This document shows, one piece after another, positions 14,482 to 26,059 of a stretch of DNA of 37,884 nucleotides. A model generated the notes under the pieces. That model was not told where the DNA came from, ran no database searches, and was given only the letters and a program-made list of their open reading frames with translations. The stretch is from contig JADBWH010000086.1 in the NCBI GenBank assembly GCA_020404105.1, positions 1 through 37,884 on the forward strand. The letters run 5' to 3'. Position numbers and translations under genes: made by a program. This DNA comes from Pseudanabaena sp. M53BS1SP1A06MG (GTDB lineage: Bacteria > Cyanobacteriota > Cyanobacteriia > Pseudanabaenales > Pseudanabaenaceae). Numbering within the stretch: the first letter of the stretch is position 1; each line of letters starts with the position of its first letter.

Positions 14482-17400
14482 ATGAATAAGCCTACTCTTG
14501 TTACTCCTGCCTTCGTTCTACCAGATCTTGTAGAAATCCAGCGGGAGAGTTTTCGATGGTTCCTAGAAGAAGGACTTATTGAAGAGCTTGAGAGTTTCTC
14601 ACCGATTACAGATTATACGGGCAAAATGGAACTCCATTTTATTGCCAAAGATTATAAACTCAAGCGTCCAAAATATAGTGTTGATGAGTCCAAGCGTCGG
14701 GATGCCACCTATGCCGTACAGATGTACGTTCCCACGAGGCTTATTAATAAAGAAACAGGAGAAATTAAAGAGCAAGAAGTTTTTATTGGCGATCTGCCCC
14801 TGATGACAGATCGTGGAACGTTTATCATTAACGGCGCTGAACGAGTCATCGTCAATCAGATTGTCCGTAGTCCTGGAGTTTATTACAAACAAGAAATCGA
14901 CAAAAACGGTCGTCGTACATTTAATGCCAGCCTCATCCCTAACCGAGGCGCATGGCTCAAGTTTGAAACCGACAAAAATGACCTTGTTTGGGTGCGAATC
15001 GACAAAACTCGTAAACTTTCGGCACAGGTGTTACTGAAAGCGATCGGCTTAAGTGATTCTGAGATTTTGGATGCCCTCACTCATCGTGAATATTTCCAGA
15101 AAACTATTGATAAAGAAGGTCAATTTGATGAAGACGAAGCCCTCAAGGAGCTTTATCGCAAATTGCGTCCTGGTGAACCGCCTACTGAGTCGGGTGGTCG
15201 CGAACTATTGCGATCGCGATTCTTTGATCCTAAACGCTATGACCTTGGCAAAGTTGGTCGTTATAAGCTCAATAAAAAGCTACGTCTCAATACCCCTGAC
15301 ACCGTGCGGGTACTAACCGAGAAGGACATTCTCACTGCGATTAATTATTTGATTAACCTCAAGTTTGACATTGGTGAAATCGACGATATTGATCACTTAG
15401 GCAACCGTCGTGTGCGTTCCGTCGGTGAATTGCTGCAAAACCAAGTCCGTGTGGGCTTAAATCGTTTGGAAAGGATCATTCGTGAACGAATGACCGTTTC
15501 TGATGTCGATGCCCTCACTCCTGCATCGTTGGTTAACCCCAAGCCCTTGGTAGCTGCAATTAAAGAATTCTTTGGCTCCAGCCAACTATCTCAGTTCATG
15601 GATCAAACCAACCCTCTGGCTGAGCTTACCCACAAGCGTCGTCTTAGCGCTCTTGGTCCTGGCGGTCTGACTCGAGAACGTGCAGGTTTTGCTGTGCGTG
15701 ATATTCACCCCAGCCACTATGGTCGCATCTGCCCTATCGAAACTCCTGAAGGTCCTAACGCAGGTCTCATTGGTTCCTTGGCAACCCACGCTCGTGTTAA
15801 CCAGTATGGTTTTATCGAGACTCCTTACTATGCAGTCGAGAACGGCAAGGTGTTGAAAAACCAAGAGCCGATCTACATGACGGCTGATGAGGAAGATGAA
15901 TTCCGCGTTGCTCCTGGTGACGTAGCAACCAATGAAGATGGGTACATTTTTAACGAAATTGTACCAATTCGCTACCGTCAGGAATGGGGTACGGCTTCTC
16001 CCGAAGAAATCGATTATGTAGCGGTTTCACCTGTACAGATCATCTCGGTAGCAACATCACTGATTCCATTCCTTGAGCATGATGATGCTAACCGAGCTCT
16101 CATGGGATCGAACATGCAACGTCAAGCTGTTCCTCTTTTGCGTCCTGAGCGTCCCCTAGTTGGTACTGGCTTGGAAGCACAGGCAGCCCGTGACTCAGGG
16201 ATGGTGATCGTCTCGCGAGTTACAGGTGAGGTTTCCTATGTCTCCGCCGATGAAATTCGGGTCAGGGCTGATGACACAGGTGTCGAGAGCGTTTATCGTC
16301 TGCAAAAGTATCAGCGATCAAACCAAGATACTTGCTTAAATCAGCGTCCTCTGGTTTGGGTTGGCGATAGCGTTGTCGCTGGACAAGTGCTAGCCGATGG
16401 TTCTGCAACTGAAGGCGGCGAAATAGCCCTTGGTCAAAATATTCTCGTTGCCTATATGCCTTGGGAAGGCTACAACTATGAAGACGCAATCCTAATTAAT
16501 GAGCGTCTAGTAATTGATGATGTTTACACCTCAATTCACGTTGAAAAATACGAAATTGAGGCACGCCAAACTAAGTTAGGTCCCGAAGAAATCACTCGCG
16601 AAATTCCGAACGTTGGTGAAGATTCTCTCCGTAACCTTGATGAACAAGGGATTATACGCATTGGTGCTTGGGTAAGTTCTGGTGAAATCCTTGTTGGTAA
16701 AGTGACACCCAAAGGTGAATCCGATCAGCCACCTGAAGAAAAGCTGTTAAGAGCGATTTTTGGTGAAAAAGCTCGCGATGTTCGTGATAATTCTTTGCGT
16801 GTGCCTAACGGTGAAAAGGGGCGGGTTGTCGATGTGCGCGTATTTACTCGCGAACAAGGTGACGAATTACCGCCTGGCGCAAACATGGTTGTTCGTGTAT
16901 ATGTGGCTCAAAAACGCAAGATCCAAGTCGGCGACAAGATGGCAGGTCGTCACGGCAATAAGGGGATTATTTCCCGCATTTTGCCGAAAGAAGATATGCC
17001 TTTCTTATCCGATGGGACTCCTCTCGACATCGTGTTGAATCCTCTGGGTGTACCTTCACGGATGAATGTGGGACAGGTGTTTGAATGCTTGCTTGGTTGG
17101 GCTGCAGAAAACTTGAATGCTCGATTTAAAATTGTACCTTTTGACGAAATGTACGGCGAAGAAGCATCCCGTGAGTTGGTACATGAGCAACTCGAACATG
17201 CTCGTAATAACACTAGTAAGGATTGGGTATTTAATGATGAATTCCCCGGTAAATTGACGGTCTATGACGGACGTACTGGCGAACCCTTTGATCAACCTGT
17301 GACTGTTGGCAAGGCATATATGCTGAAACTAGTTCACCTAGTCGATGACAAAATCCATGCGCGTTCTACTGGTCCTTACTCTTTGGTTACACAGCAACCT

Positions 17401-17784
17401 CTCGGTGGTAAAGCTCAACAGGGTGGTCAGCGCTTTGGCGAAATGGAAGTATGGGCTTTGGAAGCCTTCGGTGCTGCCTATATTCTCCAAGAATTGCTCA
17501 CTGTTAAATCTGACGATATGACGGGACGCAACGAAGCTCTCAATGCGATTGTTAAAGGTCATGCAATTCCTCGCCCTGGAACACCTGAATCATTTAAGGT
17601 ATTGGTACGCGAACTGCAGTCTCTTTGTTTAGATGTGTCAGTTCACAAACTGTCTGAAGATGGAAGTAACCAAGATACTGAAGTTGATCTAATGGTGGAT
17701 GTCGGTTCTCGCCGCACCCCTAGTCGCCCAACCTACGAGTCAATCTATCGAGGCGATATTAACTTTGATGAGGATGATGATTAG
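14482..17784 (+). CDS. rpoB: DNA-directed RNA polymerase beta subunit
   Basis: Forms with RpoC1/RpoC2 the catalytic core of RNA polymerase. At 1100 aa it has the compact cyanobacterial length and lacks the large enterobacterial insertions. Clear landmarks are the rifampicin-region segment [56 protein letters not shown] and the C-terminal [20 protein letters not shown]. It ends with an acidic FDEDDD. First gene of rpoB-rpoC1-rpoC2; the gap to rpoC1 is 139 bp with a heptamer repeat. No ribosomal protein gene precedes it; upstream is an IS1 remnant. Confidence 0.98.
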   Translation: MNKPTLVTPAFVLPDLVEIQRESFRWFLEEGLIEELESFSPITDYTGKMELHFIAKDYKLKRPKYSVDESKRRDATYAVQMYVPTRLINKETGEIKEQEVFIGDLPLMTDRGTFIINGAERVIVNQIVRSPGVYYKQEIDKNGRRTFNASLIPNRGAWLKFETDKNDLVWVRIDKTRKLSAQVLLKAIGLSDSEILDALTHREYFQKTIDKEGQFDEDEALKELYRKLRPGEPPTESGGRELLRSRFFDPKRYDLGKVGRYKLNKKLRLNTPDTVRVLTEKDILTAINYLINLKFDIGEIDDIDHLGNRRVRSVGELLQNQVRVGLNRLERIIRERMTVSDVDALTPASLVNPKPLVAAIKEFFGSSQLSQFMDQTNPLAELTHKRRLSALGPGGLTRERAGFAVRDIHPSHYGRICPIETPEGPNAGLIGSLATHARVNQYGFIETPYYAVENGKVLKNQEPIYMTADEEDEFRVAPGDVATNEDGYIFNEIVPIRYRQEWGTASPEEIDYVAVSPVQIISVATSLIPFLEHDDANRALMGSNMQRQAVPLLRPERPLVGTGLEAQAARDSGMVIVSRVTGEVSYVSADEIRVRADDTGVESVYRLQKYQRSNQDTCLNQRPLVWVGDSVVAGQVLADGSATEGGEIALGQNILVAYMPWEGYNYEDAILINERLVIDDVYTSIHVEKYEIEARQTKLGPEEITREIPNVGEDSLRNLDEQGIIRIGAWVSSGEILVGKVTPKGESDQPPEEKLLRAIFGEKARDVRDNSLRVPNGEKGRVVDVRVFTREQGDELPPGANMVVRVYVAQKRKIQVGDKMAGRHGNKGIISRILPKEDMPFLSDGTPLDIVLNPLGVPSRMNVGQVFECLLGWAAENLNARFKIVPFDEMYGEEASRELVHEQLEHARNNTSKDWVFNDEFPGKLTVYDGRTGEPFDQPVTVGKAYMLKLVHLVDDKIHARSTGPYSLVTQQPLGGKAQQGGQRFGEMEVWALEAFGAAYILQELLTVKSDDMTGRNEALNAIVKGHAIPRPGTPESFKVLVRELQSLCLDVSVHKLSEDGSNQDTEVDLMVDVGSRRTPSRPTYESIYRGDINFDEDDD

Positions 17785-17794
17785 GTTTGAGTTT

Positions 17795-17882
17795 TGGTAA
17801 TGGGTGGATTGGTAATGGGTAATGGGTAATGGGTGAACTAATCAATCCCCAACTACCAATCCCTAATTACCAATCCCCAATT
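17795..17882. repeat. Short tandem heptamer repeat, with complementary second half
   Basis: About three and a half units of GGGTAAT, with related GGTAATGGGTGGATT units, followed by ACCAATCCC-type units that are roughly the reverse complement. The transcript could fold into a long imperfect hairpin between rpoB and rpoC1. It resembles the short tandemly repeated repetitive (STRR) heptamers known in cyanobacteria. Confidence 0.75.
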
Positions 17883-17923
17883 AAGAATATAAATATGCAA
17901 TTAATTTAAGGACGTTGTAACGT

Positions 17924-19960
17924 ATGGCGAAAGTGGAACAGCGATTTGACTATGTCAAGATTGGCTTGGCATCACCTGATCGCATTCGTAAATGGGGCGA
18001 ACGTGTTCTACCAAATGGCAGTTTGGTTGGTGAAGTCACAAAACCTGAAACAATCAACTATCGAACATTAAAGCCAGAAATGGATGGCTTATTTTGTGAA
18101 AGAATTTTTGGCCCAGCTAAGGACTGGGAATGCCATTGCGGCAAATATAAGCGGGTGCGCCATCGTGGAATTGTTTGCGAACGCTGCGGCGTAGAGGTAA
18201 CGGAGTCGCGAGTGCGCCGTCACCGCATGGGATTTATTAAGCTCGCCGCGTCAGTTACTCATGTGTGGTATCTCAAGGGTATCCCTAGTTATATGGCAAC
18301 CTTGCTGGATATGCCCTTGCGTGATGTTGAGCAAATTGTTTACTTTAACGCCTACGTTGTCCTCAATCCTGGAATTCAAACTGAGGTAGATGGGGTTGTG
18401 GTATCTGTTAATAGTCGTGAAATTCGGATTCGCGGTATTGATGGTGTGGAACGTTCTCACTTGCTACATCCGAAGCATTTGCCAATCGTTCATGAGAATC
18501 AAGTAGTTGAAGCTAGTGAGGCGATCGCCAGTGCCTACAATCTCTCTTACAAGCAGCTACTGACTGAAGATCAGTGGATTGATCTTGAAGATCAAATCTA
18601 TTCTGAAGATCCTGTCTTAGATGGCATAGAAGTTGGTATTGGCGCTGAGGCAATTAAGCAATTATTGCAAAATATCAATCTAGAGAAAGAAGCTGAGCGT
18701 CTCCGTACTGATATTGAAAACTCTAAAGGGCAGAAACGCGCCAAATTAATCAAGAGGTTGCGCGTGGTTGATAACTTTGTGGCGACTGGCTCGAAGCCTG
18801 ACTGGATGGTACTGGATGTCATTCCTGTGATTCCGCCTGACTTGCGCCCAATGGTGCAATTAGACGGCGGACGTTTCGCCACCAGCGATTTGAATGATCT
18901 CTATCGTCGCGTGATTAACCGTAATAACCGTCTAGCACGTTTACAGGAAATTCTTGCTCCTGAAATTATCGTTCGTAACGAAAAGCGGATGTTGCAAGAA
19001 GCGGTTGATGCCTTGATCGATAACGGTCGTCGTGGTCGGACGGTAGTCGGCGCAAACAATCGACCGCTCAAATCACTATCTGACATCATTGAAGGTAAGC
19101 AAGGTCGATTTCGTCAAAACTTGTTGGGTAAACGGGTTGACTATTCGGGACGTTCGGTTATAGTCGTTGGTCCTAACCTCAAGATTCATCAATGTGGTCT
19201 GCCCAAGGAAATGGCGATCGAGCTATTCCAACCCTTTGTAATTCATCGCTTGATCAAAACAGGTCTGGTTAATAACATCAAGGCTGCCAAGAAGCTGATT
19301 CAACGCAATGATCCATCTGTTTGGGATGTCCTCGAAGATGTGATTCGTGAACATCCTGTGATGCTTAACCGCGCACCGACGCTTCACCGTTTGGGTATTC
19401 AAGCCTTTGAGCCCTTACTAGTTAGTGGTCGTGCAATTCAATTACATCCTCTTGTCTGTCCTGCCTTTAACGCCGACTTTGACGGTGACCAAATGGCGGT
19501 TCACGTTCCTCTTTCCATTGAAGCTCAGGCGGAAGCTCGTTTGTTGATGTTAGCTTCTAACAACATTCTCTCGCCTGCAACAGGTCGTCCGATCGTTACA
19601 CCTAGCCAAGACATGGTTTTAGGCTGTTATTATCTCACCACCGAAAACCCCTATAAGCAAAAGGGTGCAGGTCGCTACTTTGCCAATTTCAGTGATGTGG
19701 TGATTGCCTATGAGCAGGGTGAAATTGATATTCACTCCAGTGTATGGGTTCGCTTTGATGGCATTATTGAGGGTCAAGGTGAGGAAAAAGATGGAGAAGA
19801 ATCCAAGGTCACAACACTAGAAGATGGCACGAAAGTTAAGGAGTTCCCATTCCGCCGTATTCGTGAGGATGCTGAAGGTGGCTTGATTTCTCAATATGTC
19901 AAAACCACTCCTGGACGGGTGATTTTCAATCAGGCAATTTATGCATCTCTGGCTAGCTAA
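17924..19960 (+). CDS. rpoC1: RNA polymerase gamma subunit (N-terminal half of beta')
   Basis: A 678-aa protein. Zinc ligands are C70, C72, C85 and C88 ([20 protein letters not shown]). The absolutely conserved catalytic NADFDGD lies at 516-522, with three Asp holding the active-site magnesium. It is about 50 aa longer than the usual 620-630 aa of cyanobacteria. The excess is one insertion at about 151-205, between YVVLNPG and [13 protein letters not shown], which are normally adjacent apart from a residue or two. The split from rpoC2 is the normal cyanobacterial/plastid state. ATG 17924 follows AAGGACG. Confidence 0.97.
   Translation: MAKVEQRFDYVKIGLASPDRIRKWGERVLPNGSLVGEVTKPETINYRTLKPEMDGLFCERIFGPAKDWECHCGKYKRVRHRGIVCERCGVEVTESRVRRHRMGFIKLAASVTHVWYLKGIPSYMATLLDMPLRDVEQIVYFNAYVVLNPGIQTEVDGVVVSVNSREIRIRGIDGVERSHLLHPKHLPIVHENQVVEASEAIASAYNLSYKQLLTEDQWIDLEDQIYSEDPVLDGIEVGIGAEAIKQLLQNINLEKEAERLRTDIENSKGQKRAKLIKRLRVVDNFVATGSKPDWMVLDVIPVIPPDLRPMVQLDGGRFATSDLNDLYRRVINRNNRLARLQEILAPEIIVRNEKRMLQEAVDALIDNGRRGRTVVGANNRPLKSLSDIIEGKQGRFRQNLLGKRVDYSGRSVIVVGPNLKIHQCGLPKEMAIELFQPFVIHRLIKTGLVNNIKAAKKLIQRNDPSVWDVLEDVIREHPVMLNRAPTLHRLGIQAFEPLLVSGRAIQLHPLVCPAFNADFDGDQMAVHVPLSIEAQAEARLLMLASNNILSPATGRPIVTPSQDMVLGCYYLTTENPYKQKGAGRYFANFSDVVIAYEQGEIDIHSSVWVRFDGIIEGQGEEKDGEESKVTTLEDGTKVKEFPFRRIREDAEGGLISQYVKTTPGRVIFNQAIYASLAS
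18374..18538 (+). other. 55-residue insertion in the RpoC1 clamp region
   Basis: Codes for residues about 151-205. The pattern ([33 protein letters not shown]) alternates short beta strands with a V-x-x-x-Q/G-x-V-x-x-x-E turn, like one sandwich-barrel hybrid motif (SBHM). Thermus beta' carries a much larger SBHM-rich insertion at about the same place. It is in frame and not an intein. Confidence 0.7.
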
Positions 19961-19963
19961 ATA

Positions 19964-19996
19964 TATGAAAAACAGTATTGAATGCTGTTTTTCATA
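19964..19996 (+). other. Hairpin between rpoC1 and rpoC2
   Basis: A perfect 12-bp inverted repeat TATGAAAAACAG / CTGTTTTTCATA, 4 bases after the rpoC1 stop. It is followed by few T residues. It could be an attenuator or an RNA-processing site within the operon. Confidence 0.55.
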
Positions 19997-20044
19997 GTTA
20001 TAAAAGTTTGAACTAATTACAAGATTATTAAATAGCTTAATACC

Positions 20045-23000
20045 ATGGCAGATTTCACGATTAGCAACACGGATTCGCCTGAAGAAAAGAAGCCTCAACG
20101 CTTTATTAATCGCACCATTGACAAAGGACAGCTAAAAAAGCTGATTGCTTGGGCTTTTACCCATTACGGAACCACTAGTGCCGCTAATGTTGCTGACCAA
20201 CTGAAGTCCTTAGGCTTCCGTTATGCAACTCAAGCTGGGGTATCGATCAGTATTGAAGATTTGCAAGTTCCTGCCAGTAAGAAAGCTCTGCTAGCAGCAG
20301 CAGAGCAAGAAATCGAAGAAACTGAAAGCCGTTATACTAGAGGTGAAATCACTGAAGTAGAACGTTTTCAAAAGGTAATTGATACATGGAACGTTACCAA
20401 TGAGAATCTCAAGGATGAGGTGGTGAAAAACTTTAAGAGCAACAACCCTCTGAATTCCGTGTACATGATGGCTTTCTCTGGTGCTCGTGGTAACATCTCG
20501 CAGGTGCGTCAGCTAGTCGGTATGCGTGGCTTGATGGCAGATCCGCAAGGGGAAATCATTGACTTACCGATTAAAACTAACTTCCGCGAAGGTTTAACGG
20601 TTACCGAGTATATCATTTCTTCCTATGGTGCGCGGAAGGGGCTGGTAGATACGGCGCTACGGACGGCTGACTCTGGATACTTGACACGTCGCCTGGTGGA
20701 CGTATCGCAGGATGTGATCGTTCGTGAAAATGATTGCGGTACTACGCGCGGCATTAAGCTCAAGGCAATGCGTGATGGGGAGAAGACCTTAATTAAGCTG
20801 TCTGATCGCTTATTTGGTCGTGTTGCTGCCGAAGATATTGTCGATCCGAAGACTGGTGAAGTAATTGTATTGCGGAATCAAGAGATTTCCGAAGATCTCT
20901 CTTTAGCAGTCCAAAAGGCTGGTGTCGAGGAAGTCTGTGTCCGTTCTGCTTTTACCTGTGAATCGACGCGATCGGTTTGCCAGATGTGCTATGGCTGGAG
21001 CTTGGCTCATGCCGAATTAGTAGATATAGGTGAAGCTGTGGGGATTATCGCTGCCCAGTCAATTGGTGAACCTGGTACACAGCTAACCATGCGTACCTTC
21101 CACACTGGTGGTGTATTCACTGGGGAAGTTGCCGAACAGCAACGCGCTCCCTATGATGGGGCGGTTAAGTACAGCAAAAAGTTGAAAGTGCGCCCCATGC
21201 GTACCCGTCATGGTGAAGATGCGTTCATCGTCGAAGGAAATGGAGATTTCACCTTAGAAAGCGCTGAAGGTAAGCGGATTTATGCGGTTACCCAAGGTTC
21301 TACTCTCTTGGTCAGTGATGGTCAAAAAGTAACTCAAGGTCAGTTGATGGCTGAGGTTGCAGCAACAGGTCGAACAGCTCGTAAGACTACAGAGAAAGCA
21401 ACTAAGGCGCTCAATACTGGTTTAGCAGGTGAGGTTTTATTCTCGGATTTAGCGATTGAAGAGAAGAAAGATCGTCAAGGTAACACCAGTTATGTCGCTC
21501 GTGGCGAAAAAGGTCGGGTCTGGGTCTTGGCTGGTGAAGTTTATAACTTGCCCCCAGGTGCGGAGCCAACTGTACAAAACGAGCAGCAAGTTAATGAGGG
21601 TGATGTTTTAGCGGAAACTCGCTTGGTTACTGAGCATGGAGGTGTGGTGCGTCTCAGTGAAGAAGATAGCCGACATAATCGTGAAGTAGAAATTATTACT
21701 GCTTCGGTGGTGCTTGATCAAGCGATCGTCAAAGAAGAAAGCTACCAAGGTCGTGAGCATTACATTCTCGAAACCCAAGGCGGTCAAAGCTTTTCGCTCA
21801 AAGCTTCTCCTGGTACAAAGCTGACGAATAATCAGGTAGTTGCGGAATTAATTGATGATACCTATCACACAAAGAGTGGTGGAATTATCAAGTTTGCGGG
21901 TGTTGAAGTTGCCAAGCGCAGCAAGGGTAAACAGGGTTATGAGGTTGTCAAGGGCGGTACTTTGCTCTGGATTCCTGAGGAAACCCATGAAGTCAACAAG
22001 GATGCTTCGTTGTTGATGGTGGAAGAGAACCAGTTTATCGAAGTTGGTACGGAAGTTGTGAAGGATATCTTCAGTCAAACCGCAGGTGTTGTTGAAGTAT
22101 TCCAAAAGAATGATATTTTGCGAGAAATCGTCATTAAACCTGGTGATTTACACCTAGTTGACGATCCGCAAACTGCCATGCAAAAGAATGGTTCTTTGGC
22201 TTATCCTGGCAACGAAATTATGCCTGGATTGGTTTCGACCGAATTGCGCTATGTGGAATATTTGGATTCGACTGAAGGTCCTGCTTTACTATTGCGTCCT
22301 GTTGAAGAGTACCTAGTTCCTGATGTCCCAACAGTACCTAGCCAAGAGTCGGTTAACCAAGAAGGACGTTCCATTGGTTTACGGGCGGTACAACGGATTC
22401 CTTATAAGGATGGCGATCGCGTGAAGGCGATTGATAGCGTTGAGCTACTCAAAACCCAATTGTTGTTGGAAGTTGATACAGACGCGCCCCAATTGGCTGC
22501 TGATATCGAGTTTATTCCTAACGAAAAAGATCCTGGTAGCTTGCGTTTGCAGTTGGTTATCCTCGAATCCCTTGTGATTCGTCAAGATACCTCTGGTGAT
22601 CCAGCTCATAGCAATTCACGAACTCGTCTACTCGTGAATGATGGCGATCGCATTGAACCTAGTGCAGTCGTGGCTCGTACAGAGATCCTCTGCAAACGCG
22701 CAGGTCAAATTCGCGGTATTCGCCAAGGCTCGGAAGTAGTACGCCGACTGCTTGTAGTTACTGACGCTGATTGCATCACGATTCCTTGTTCTAATCCCAA
22801 TGTCCAATCTGGCGATCTTTTGAGAGCGGGAGATGAAATTGGTGCAGGTGTAATTACTGAAGAATCAGGTCAAGTACTCAAGATTGAAGATGGCAAGGTG
22901 ATCTTCCGTATCGGTCGTCCTTACCTTGTATCTCCTGGTGCATTGCTGCAAATCCATGATTCAGATCTTGTCCAACGGGGTGATAACATTGCGCTACTTG

Positions 23001-24025
23001 TCTTTGAACGGGCGAAAACAGGGGACATTATCCAAGGTCTACCTCGGATTGAAGAACTGCTCGAAGCCCGTAAGCCTAAGGAAATGTGCGTACTTGCCCG
23101 TATCTCAGGAACTGCTCAAGTGACCTATGATTCTGACGATAATCCTGAGGTGAGAATTATTGGTGATGACGGCACGGTAGATGATGACTACTCTTTCAAT
23201 GCTGGTCAAAGCCTTATCATTTCTGATGGTCAGAAAGTTTCAGCAGGAGAAGCGATTACAGACGGACCTGCTAATCCCCATGATATCCTCGACATTTACT
23301 TCCATGCTTATAAGGAATCCCTTGGAGTTCGCCAAGCAGCACTCATTGGTTTACAGAAGGTACAAGAGTTCTTGATGAATGAAGTACAATCGGTATACCA
23401 ATCTCAAGGCGTAGATATTTCTGATAAGCACATTGAAGTAATTGTTAAGCAGATGACCTCTAAGGTTCGTATTGAGGATGGTGGCGATACAACCCGTCTC
23501 CCTGGAGAACTTGTGGAACTCCATCAAGTTGAGCAAATTAATGAGGCGATGGAAATAACAGGTGGTGCACCTGCGGACTATACGCCTGTATTGATGGGTA
23601 TCACTAAAGCGAGTCTGAATACCGATAGTTTTATCTCGGCGGCTAGCTTCCAAGAGACCACTCGTGTACTCACGGAAGCGGCGATCGAAGGCAAGTCTGA
23701 TTGGTTGCGTGGTCTAAAGGAAAACGTCATTATTGGTCGTTTGATTCCTGCGGGTACTGGTTTCAACGCTTATGATACGCCTATCGTCGATGTCGATAAT
23801 GGCTATGAGCCAGATTTTGGTTACGACGAAGAAGCGGATGATGTGATTATTGATGACAATACAGCCCGTAACTATCAAATCATTGAGCCACGCATTGAGC
23901 CAATTCGGGTCATTGATAAGCCTCGTAGTCGCCGTAGCTTTGATGATGAGCTAGTGGATGATGATGTGGAATTTGACGATGACGATGAAGATGACGATGA
24001 CGATGATTTTGATGATGAAGACTAA
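20045..24025 (+). CDS. rpoC2: RNA polymerase beta' subunit (C-terminal half)
   Basis: A 1326-aa protein. The N-terminal part contains the bridge/trigger-loop region ([20 protein letters not shown], then [10 protein letters not shown]). The large SI3 insertion typical of cyanobacteria follows the trigger-loop start, roughly residues 350-970, with many repeated sandwich-barrel-like units (V-x-x-G-D-x-L-x-x-x). Normal beta' sequence resumes at [14 protein letters not shown]. The tail is extremely acidic ([17 protein letters not shown]). Length is near the cyanobacterial norm. Ends just before a miniature element and a strong terminator. Confidence 0.97.
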   Translation: MADFTISNTDSPEEKKPQRFINRTIDKGQLKKLIAWAFTHYGTTSAANVADQLKSLGFRYATQAGVSISIEDLQVPASKKALLAAAEQEIEETESRYTRGEITEVERFQKVIDTWNVTNENLKDEVVKNFKSNNPLNSVYMMAFSGARGNISQVRQLVGMRGLMADPQGEIIDLPIKTNFREGLTVTEYIISSYGARKGLVDTALRTADSGYLTRRLVDVSQDVIVRENDCGTTRGIKLKAMRDGEKTLIKLSDRLFGRVAAEDIVDPKTGEVIVLRNQEISEDLSLAVQKAGVEEVCVRSAFTCESTRSVCQMCYGWSLAHAELVDIGEAVGIIAAQSIGEPGTQLTMRTFHTGGVFTGEVAEQQRAPYDGAVKYSKKLKVRPMRTRHGEDAFIVEGNGDFTLESAEGKRIYAVTQGSTLLVSDGQKVTQGQLMAEVAATGRTARKTTEKATKALNTGLAGEVLFSDLAIEEKKDRQGNTSYVARGEKGRVWVLAGEVYNLPPGAEPTVQNEQQVNEGDVLAETRLVTEHGGVVRLSEEDSRHNREVEIITASVVLDQAIVKEESYQGREHYILETQGGQSFSLKASPGTKLTNNQVVAELIDDTYHTKSGGIIKFAGVEVAKRSKGKQGYEVVKGGTLLWIPEETHEVNKDASLLMVEENQFIEVGTEVVKDIFSQTAGVVEVFQKNDILREIVIKPGDLHLVDDPQTAMQKNGSLAYPGNEIMPGLVSTELRYVEYLDSTEGPALLLRPVEEYLVPDVPTVPSQESVNQEGRSIGLRAVQRIPYKDGDRVKAIDSVELLKTQLLLEVDTDAPQLAADIEFIPNEKDPGSLRLQLVILESLVIRQDTSGDPAHSNSRTRLLVNDGDRIEPSAVVARTEILCKRAGQIRGIRQGSEVVRRLLVVTDADCITIPCSNPNVQSGDLLRAGDEIGAGVITEESGQVLKIEDGKVIFRIGRPYLVSPGALLQIHDSDLVQRGDNIALLVFERAKTGDIIQGLPRIEELLEARKPKEMCVLARISGTAQVTYDSDDNPEVRIIGDDGTVDDDYSFNAGQSLIISDGQKVSAGEAITDGPANPHDILDIYFHAYKESLGVRQAALIGLQKVQEFLMNEVQSVYQSQGVDISDKHIEVIVKQMTSKVRIEDGGDTTRLPGELVELHQVEQINEAMEITGGAPADYTPVLMGITKASLNTDSFISAASFQETTRVLTEAAIEGKSDWLRGLKENVIIGRLIPAGTGFNAYDTPIVDVDNGYEPDFGYDEEADDVIIDDNTARNYQIIEPRIEPIRVIDKPRSRRSFDDELVDDDVEFDDDDEDDDDDDFDDED

Positions 24026-24029
24026 CTAA

Positions 24030-24122
24030 TAGGGCTTACGCAAACCGAACGAATTTATTAGGCTTGAGGTAGATGTGGTGCGGGCTTCGCCCGCACCACA
24101 TCTACCCAATGCGTAAGTCCTA
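24030..24122 (+). mobile_element. Miniature element family A, copy 3 (93 bp)
   Basis: Starts 4 bases after the rpoC2 stop. TA-bounded, with GGGCTTACGCA / TGCGTAAGTCC ends and the central hairpin GGTGCGGGC-TTC-GCCCGCACC. It overlaps the base of the rpo terminator. Confidence 0.88.
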
Positions 24123-24162
24123 ACTAAAAAAAGGAGCGCTCAGCGCTCCTTTTTTTAGTTAG
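24120..24162 (+). terminator. Rho-independent terminator of the rpo operon
   Basis: A perfect 20-bp inverted repeat with core AAGGAGCGC-TCA-GCGCTCCTT and a run of seven T, then TAGTTAG. The A-run before and T-run after make it usable in both directions. Confidence 0.9.
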
Positions 24163-24216
24163 TCTTGTAGAAGCCCCTAGAATAAAGGATAATCGGATTT
24201 TAACGTTTATAAATTC

Positions 24217-25659
24217 ATGTCTGTTCGAGTTCGTATTGCACCAAGTCCTACGGGTAACTTACATATAGGCACTGCCCGCACGGCTGTATTTAATTGGCTA
24301 TATGCCCGTCATCACAAGGGAAAATTTATTCTCAGAATCGAAGATACCGATCGCGAAAGATCTAAGGATGAATATACTCAAAATATTTTGGAAGGTTTAG
24401 CTTGGTTAGGAATTGATTTTGATGAGGGACCATTTTTTCAAACCCAGCGCAGCGATCGCTATATTGCCGCAGTCCAAAAACTCCTCGATAAAAAGAAGGC
24501 ATATTTCTGCTATTGTACAGAAACTGAGCTAGATGCAATACGGGAAGCCCAAAAAGCTAATAAACAAGCTCCTCGCTACGATAATCGCCATCGCTATCTG
24601 ACCGACGATCAACGTCAAGTCTTTGAAGCAGAAGGTCGTCGTCCTGTCATTCGTTTCATCATTGAGGAACCTCGCACGATCACTTGGAATGATCTTGTAC
24701 GCGGTACTGTCTCTTGGAGCAGTAGCGATCTCGGAGGTGACATGGTGATTGCTCGCGTTGACGATCAAGGCAATATTGGCTTGCCTCTGTATAACTTTGC
24801 GGTGGTTGTCGATGATATTGATATGCAGATTACCCAAGTCATTCGTGGGGAAGACCATATTGCCAATACCGCTAAGCAAATTCTAGTTTATGAGGCTCTG
24901 GGGGCAACACCTCCTCAATTTGGACATACTCCTCTAATTCTCAATCAACAAGGCGCAAAAATTTCTAAACGTGATGGCGCGACTTCCGTTTGGGAATTTC
25001 GGAATATGGGTTATATTCCCGAAGCATTTAATAACTACATGGCACTGCTTGGCTGGTCACCAGCCGATGGGAAGGAACTCTTCACCCTCCAAGAAGCATC
25101 GCAAATCTTCAGTTTTGATCGCGTTAATAAAGCGGGTGCGAGGTTTGATTGGGATAAACTCAATTGGATAAATAGCCAATATTTGCATTCTCTACCGACT
25201 GAGGATGTTTGTGATCGCCTGACTCCCTTTCTAAAAGGATCTGGCTATGACCTGACATCAGTAGATCGCCAATGGTTAATCGATCTTACTAAATTGATTG
25301 CCCCCAGCTTGACCTTGCTCACCGACGCGGCAACGATTAGCAAGTTCTTCTTTATGGACTTTGAAGACTATACTGAGGAGGCGAAAACTACTCTCCAAGG
25401 TGAGGCGATCGCAGGTATTATCAAGGCTTTGATTGATGCATTGAAGGAAACTTCAGATTTAGATACCGATAGTGCAGGTGAAATTATTAAAGCTGTTACC
25501 AAATCACAGGGCATAAAAAAAGGTGTGGTGATGAAGTCCCTACGGGCTGCCCTTACAGGTGACCTGCATGGACCTGAGATTTTGCCGACCTTTGTACTGC
25601 TGCACCGCAAAGGCTTAGCATTACCGCGTCTACAAAGAGCTTTAGCTGTACATAACTAA
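24217..25659 (+). CDS. gltX: Glutamyl-tRNA synthetase
   Basis: Charges tRNA-Glu (and, as usual in cyanobacteria, tRNA-Gln for later amidation); it also supplies Glu-tRNA for tetrapyrrole synthesis. A 480-aa class I synthetase: HIGH-type motif APSPTGNLHIGTART and KMSKS-type motif AKISKRDGA. The C-terminal anticodon-binding helical domain is complete. It is monocistronic, between the rpo terminator and its own terminator. Confidence 0.97.
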   Translation: MSVRVRIAPSPTGNLHIGTARTAVFNWLYARHHKGKFILRIEDTDRERSKDEYTQNILEGLAWLGIDFDEGPFFQTQRSDRYIAAVQKLLDKKKAYFCYCTETELDAIREAQKANKQAPRYDNRHRYLTDDQRQVFEAEGRRPVIRFIIEEPRTITWNDLVRGTVSWSSSDLGGDMVIARVDDQGNIGLPLYNFAVVVDDIDMQITQVIRGEDHIANTAKQILVYEALGATPPQFGHTPLILNQQGAKISKRDGATSVWEFRNMGYIPEAFNNYMALLGWSPADGKELFTLQEASQIFSFDRVNKAGARFDWDKLNWINSQYLHSLPTEDVCDRLTPFLKGSGYDLTSVDRQWLIDLTKLIAPSLTLLTDAATISKFFFMDFEDYTEEAKTTLQGEAIAGIIKALIDALKETSDLDTDSAGEIIKAVTKSQGIKKGVVMKSLRAALTGDLHGPEILPTFVLLHRKGLALPRLQRALAVHN

Positions 25660-25660
25660 A

Positions 25661-25703
25661 CCCAAAACAAATGGTGATGCTTCACATCACCATTTGTTTT
25701 GGG
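25661..25703 (+). terminator. Terminator hairpin of gltX
   Basis: A perfect 19-bp inverted repeat CCCAAAACAAATGGTGATG with a 5-base loop, beginning right after the stop codon. Confidence 0.75.
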
Positions 25704-26059
25704 CAAAAATTACAATAAATTTTTGCTTGTTTGCAGTTTTTTACAAAATTTCGCCAACATTTGCTAATCCTGAGATGTACCCTTCGCAAGAGAGAAATAC
25801 GTGTAAACTATTTTGCAAAAAAGCGTAGTCGAAAAGAATGCGTATTAAACTTGTTGTGACACGGGTAATTGGGGCAGCAGCCATTGATTAAGCAATGGCA
25901 ACTGAAAGCCGATCAACGCTTTTCATTAGGCTGGTAGCCATATAATAAATTATTGTACCTGATTCACATCCCGACTTTATACTTCGAGAAAAAGAAGATT
26001 GGTTGAATGAGCAGGTGAGATTGGAAATTAGGCAGCAACTTGTGAGGTTGAATCCATTA
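25704..26059. other. Gap upstream of the amine oxidase
   Basis: No gene visible. It contains a small hairpin GCCATTG-N6-CAATGGC at 25880-25899 and AT-rich runs. An in-frame TTG at 26003 could extend the oxidase upward by 19 residues. No tRNA fold was found. Confidence 0.4.

Noticed and set aside
18374-18538. Intein in rpoC1
   Set aside because: Only 55 residues, with no N-terminal Cys/Ser splice motif or C-terminal His-Asn; it looks like a structural insertion.
19961-20044. rpoC1/rpoC2 boundary as a frameshift that breaks beta'
   Set aside because: The split is normal for cyanobacteria and both halves have proper starts and stops.
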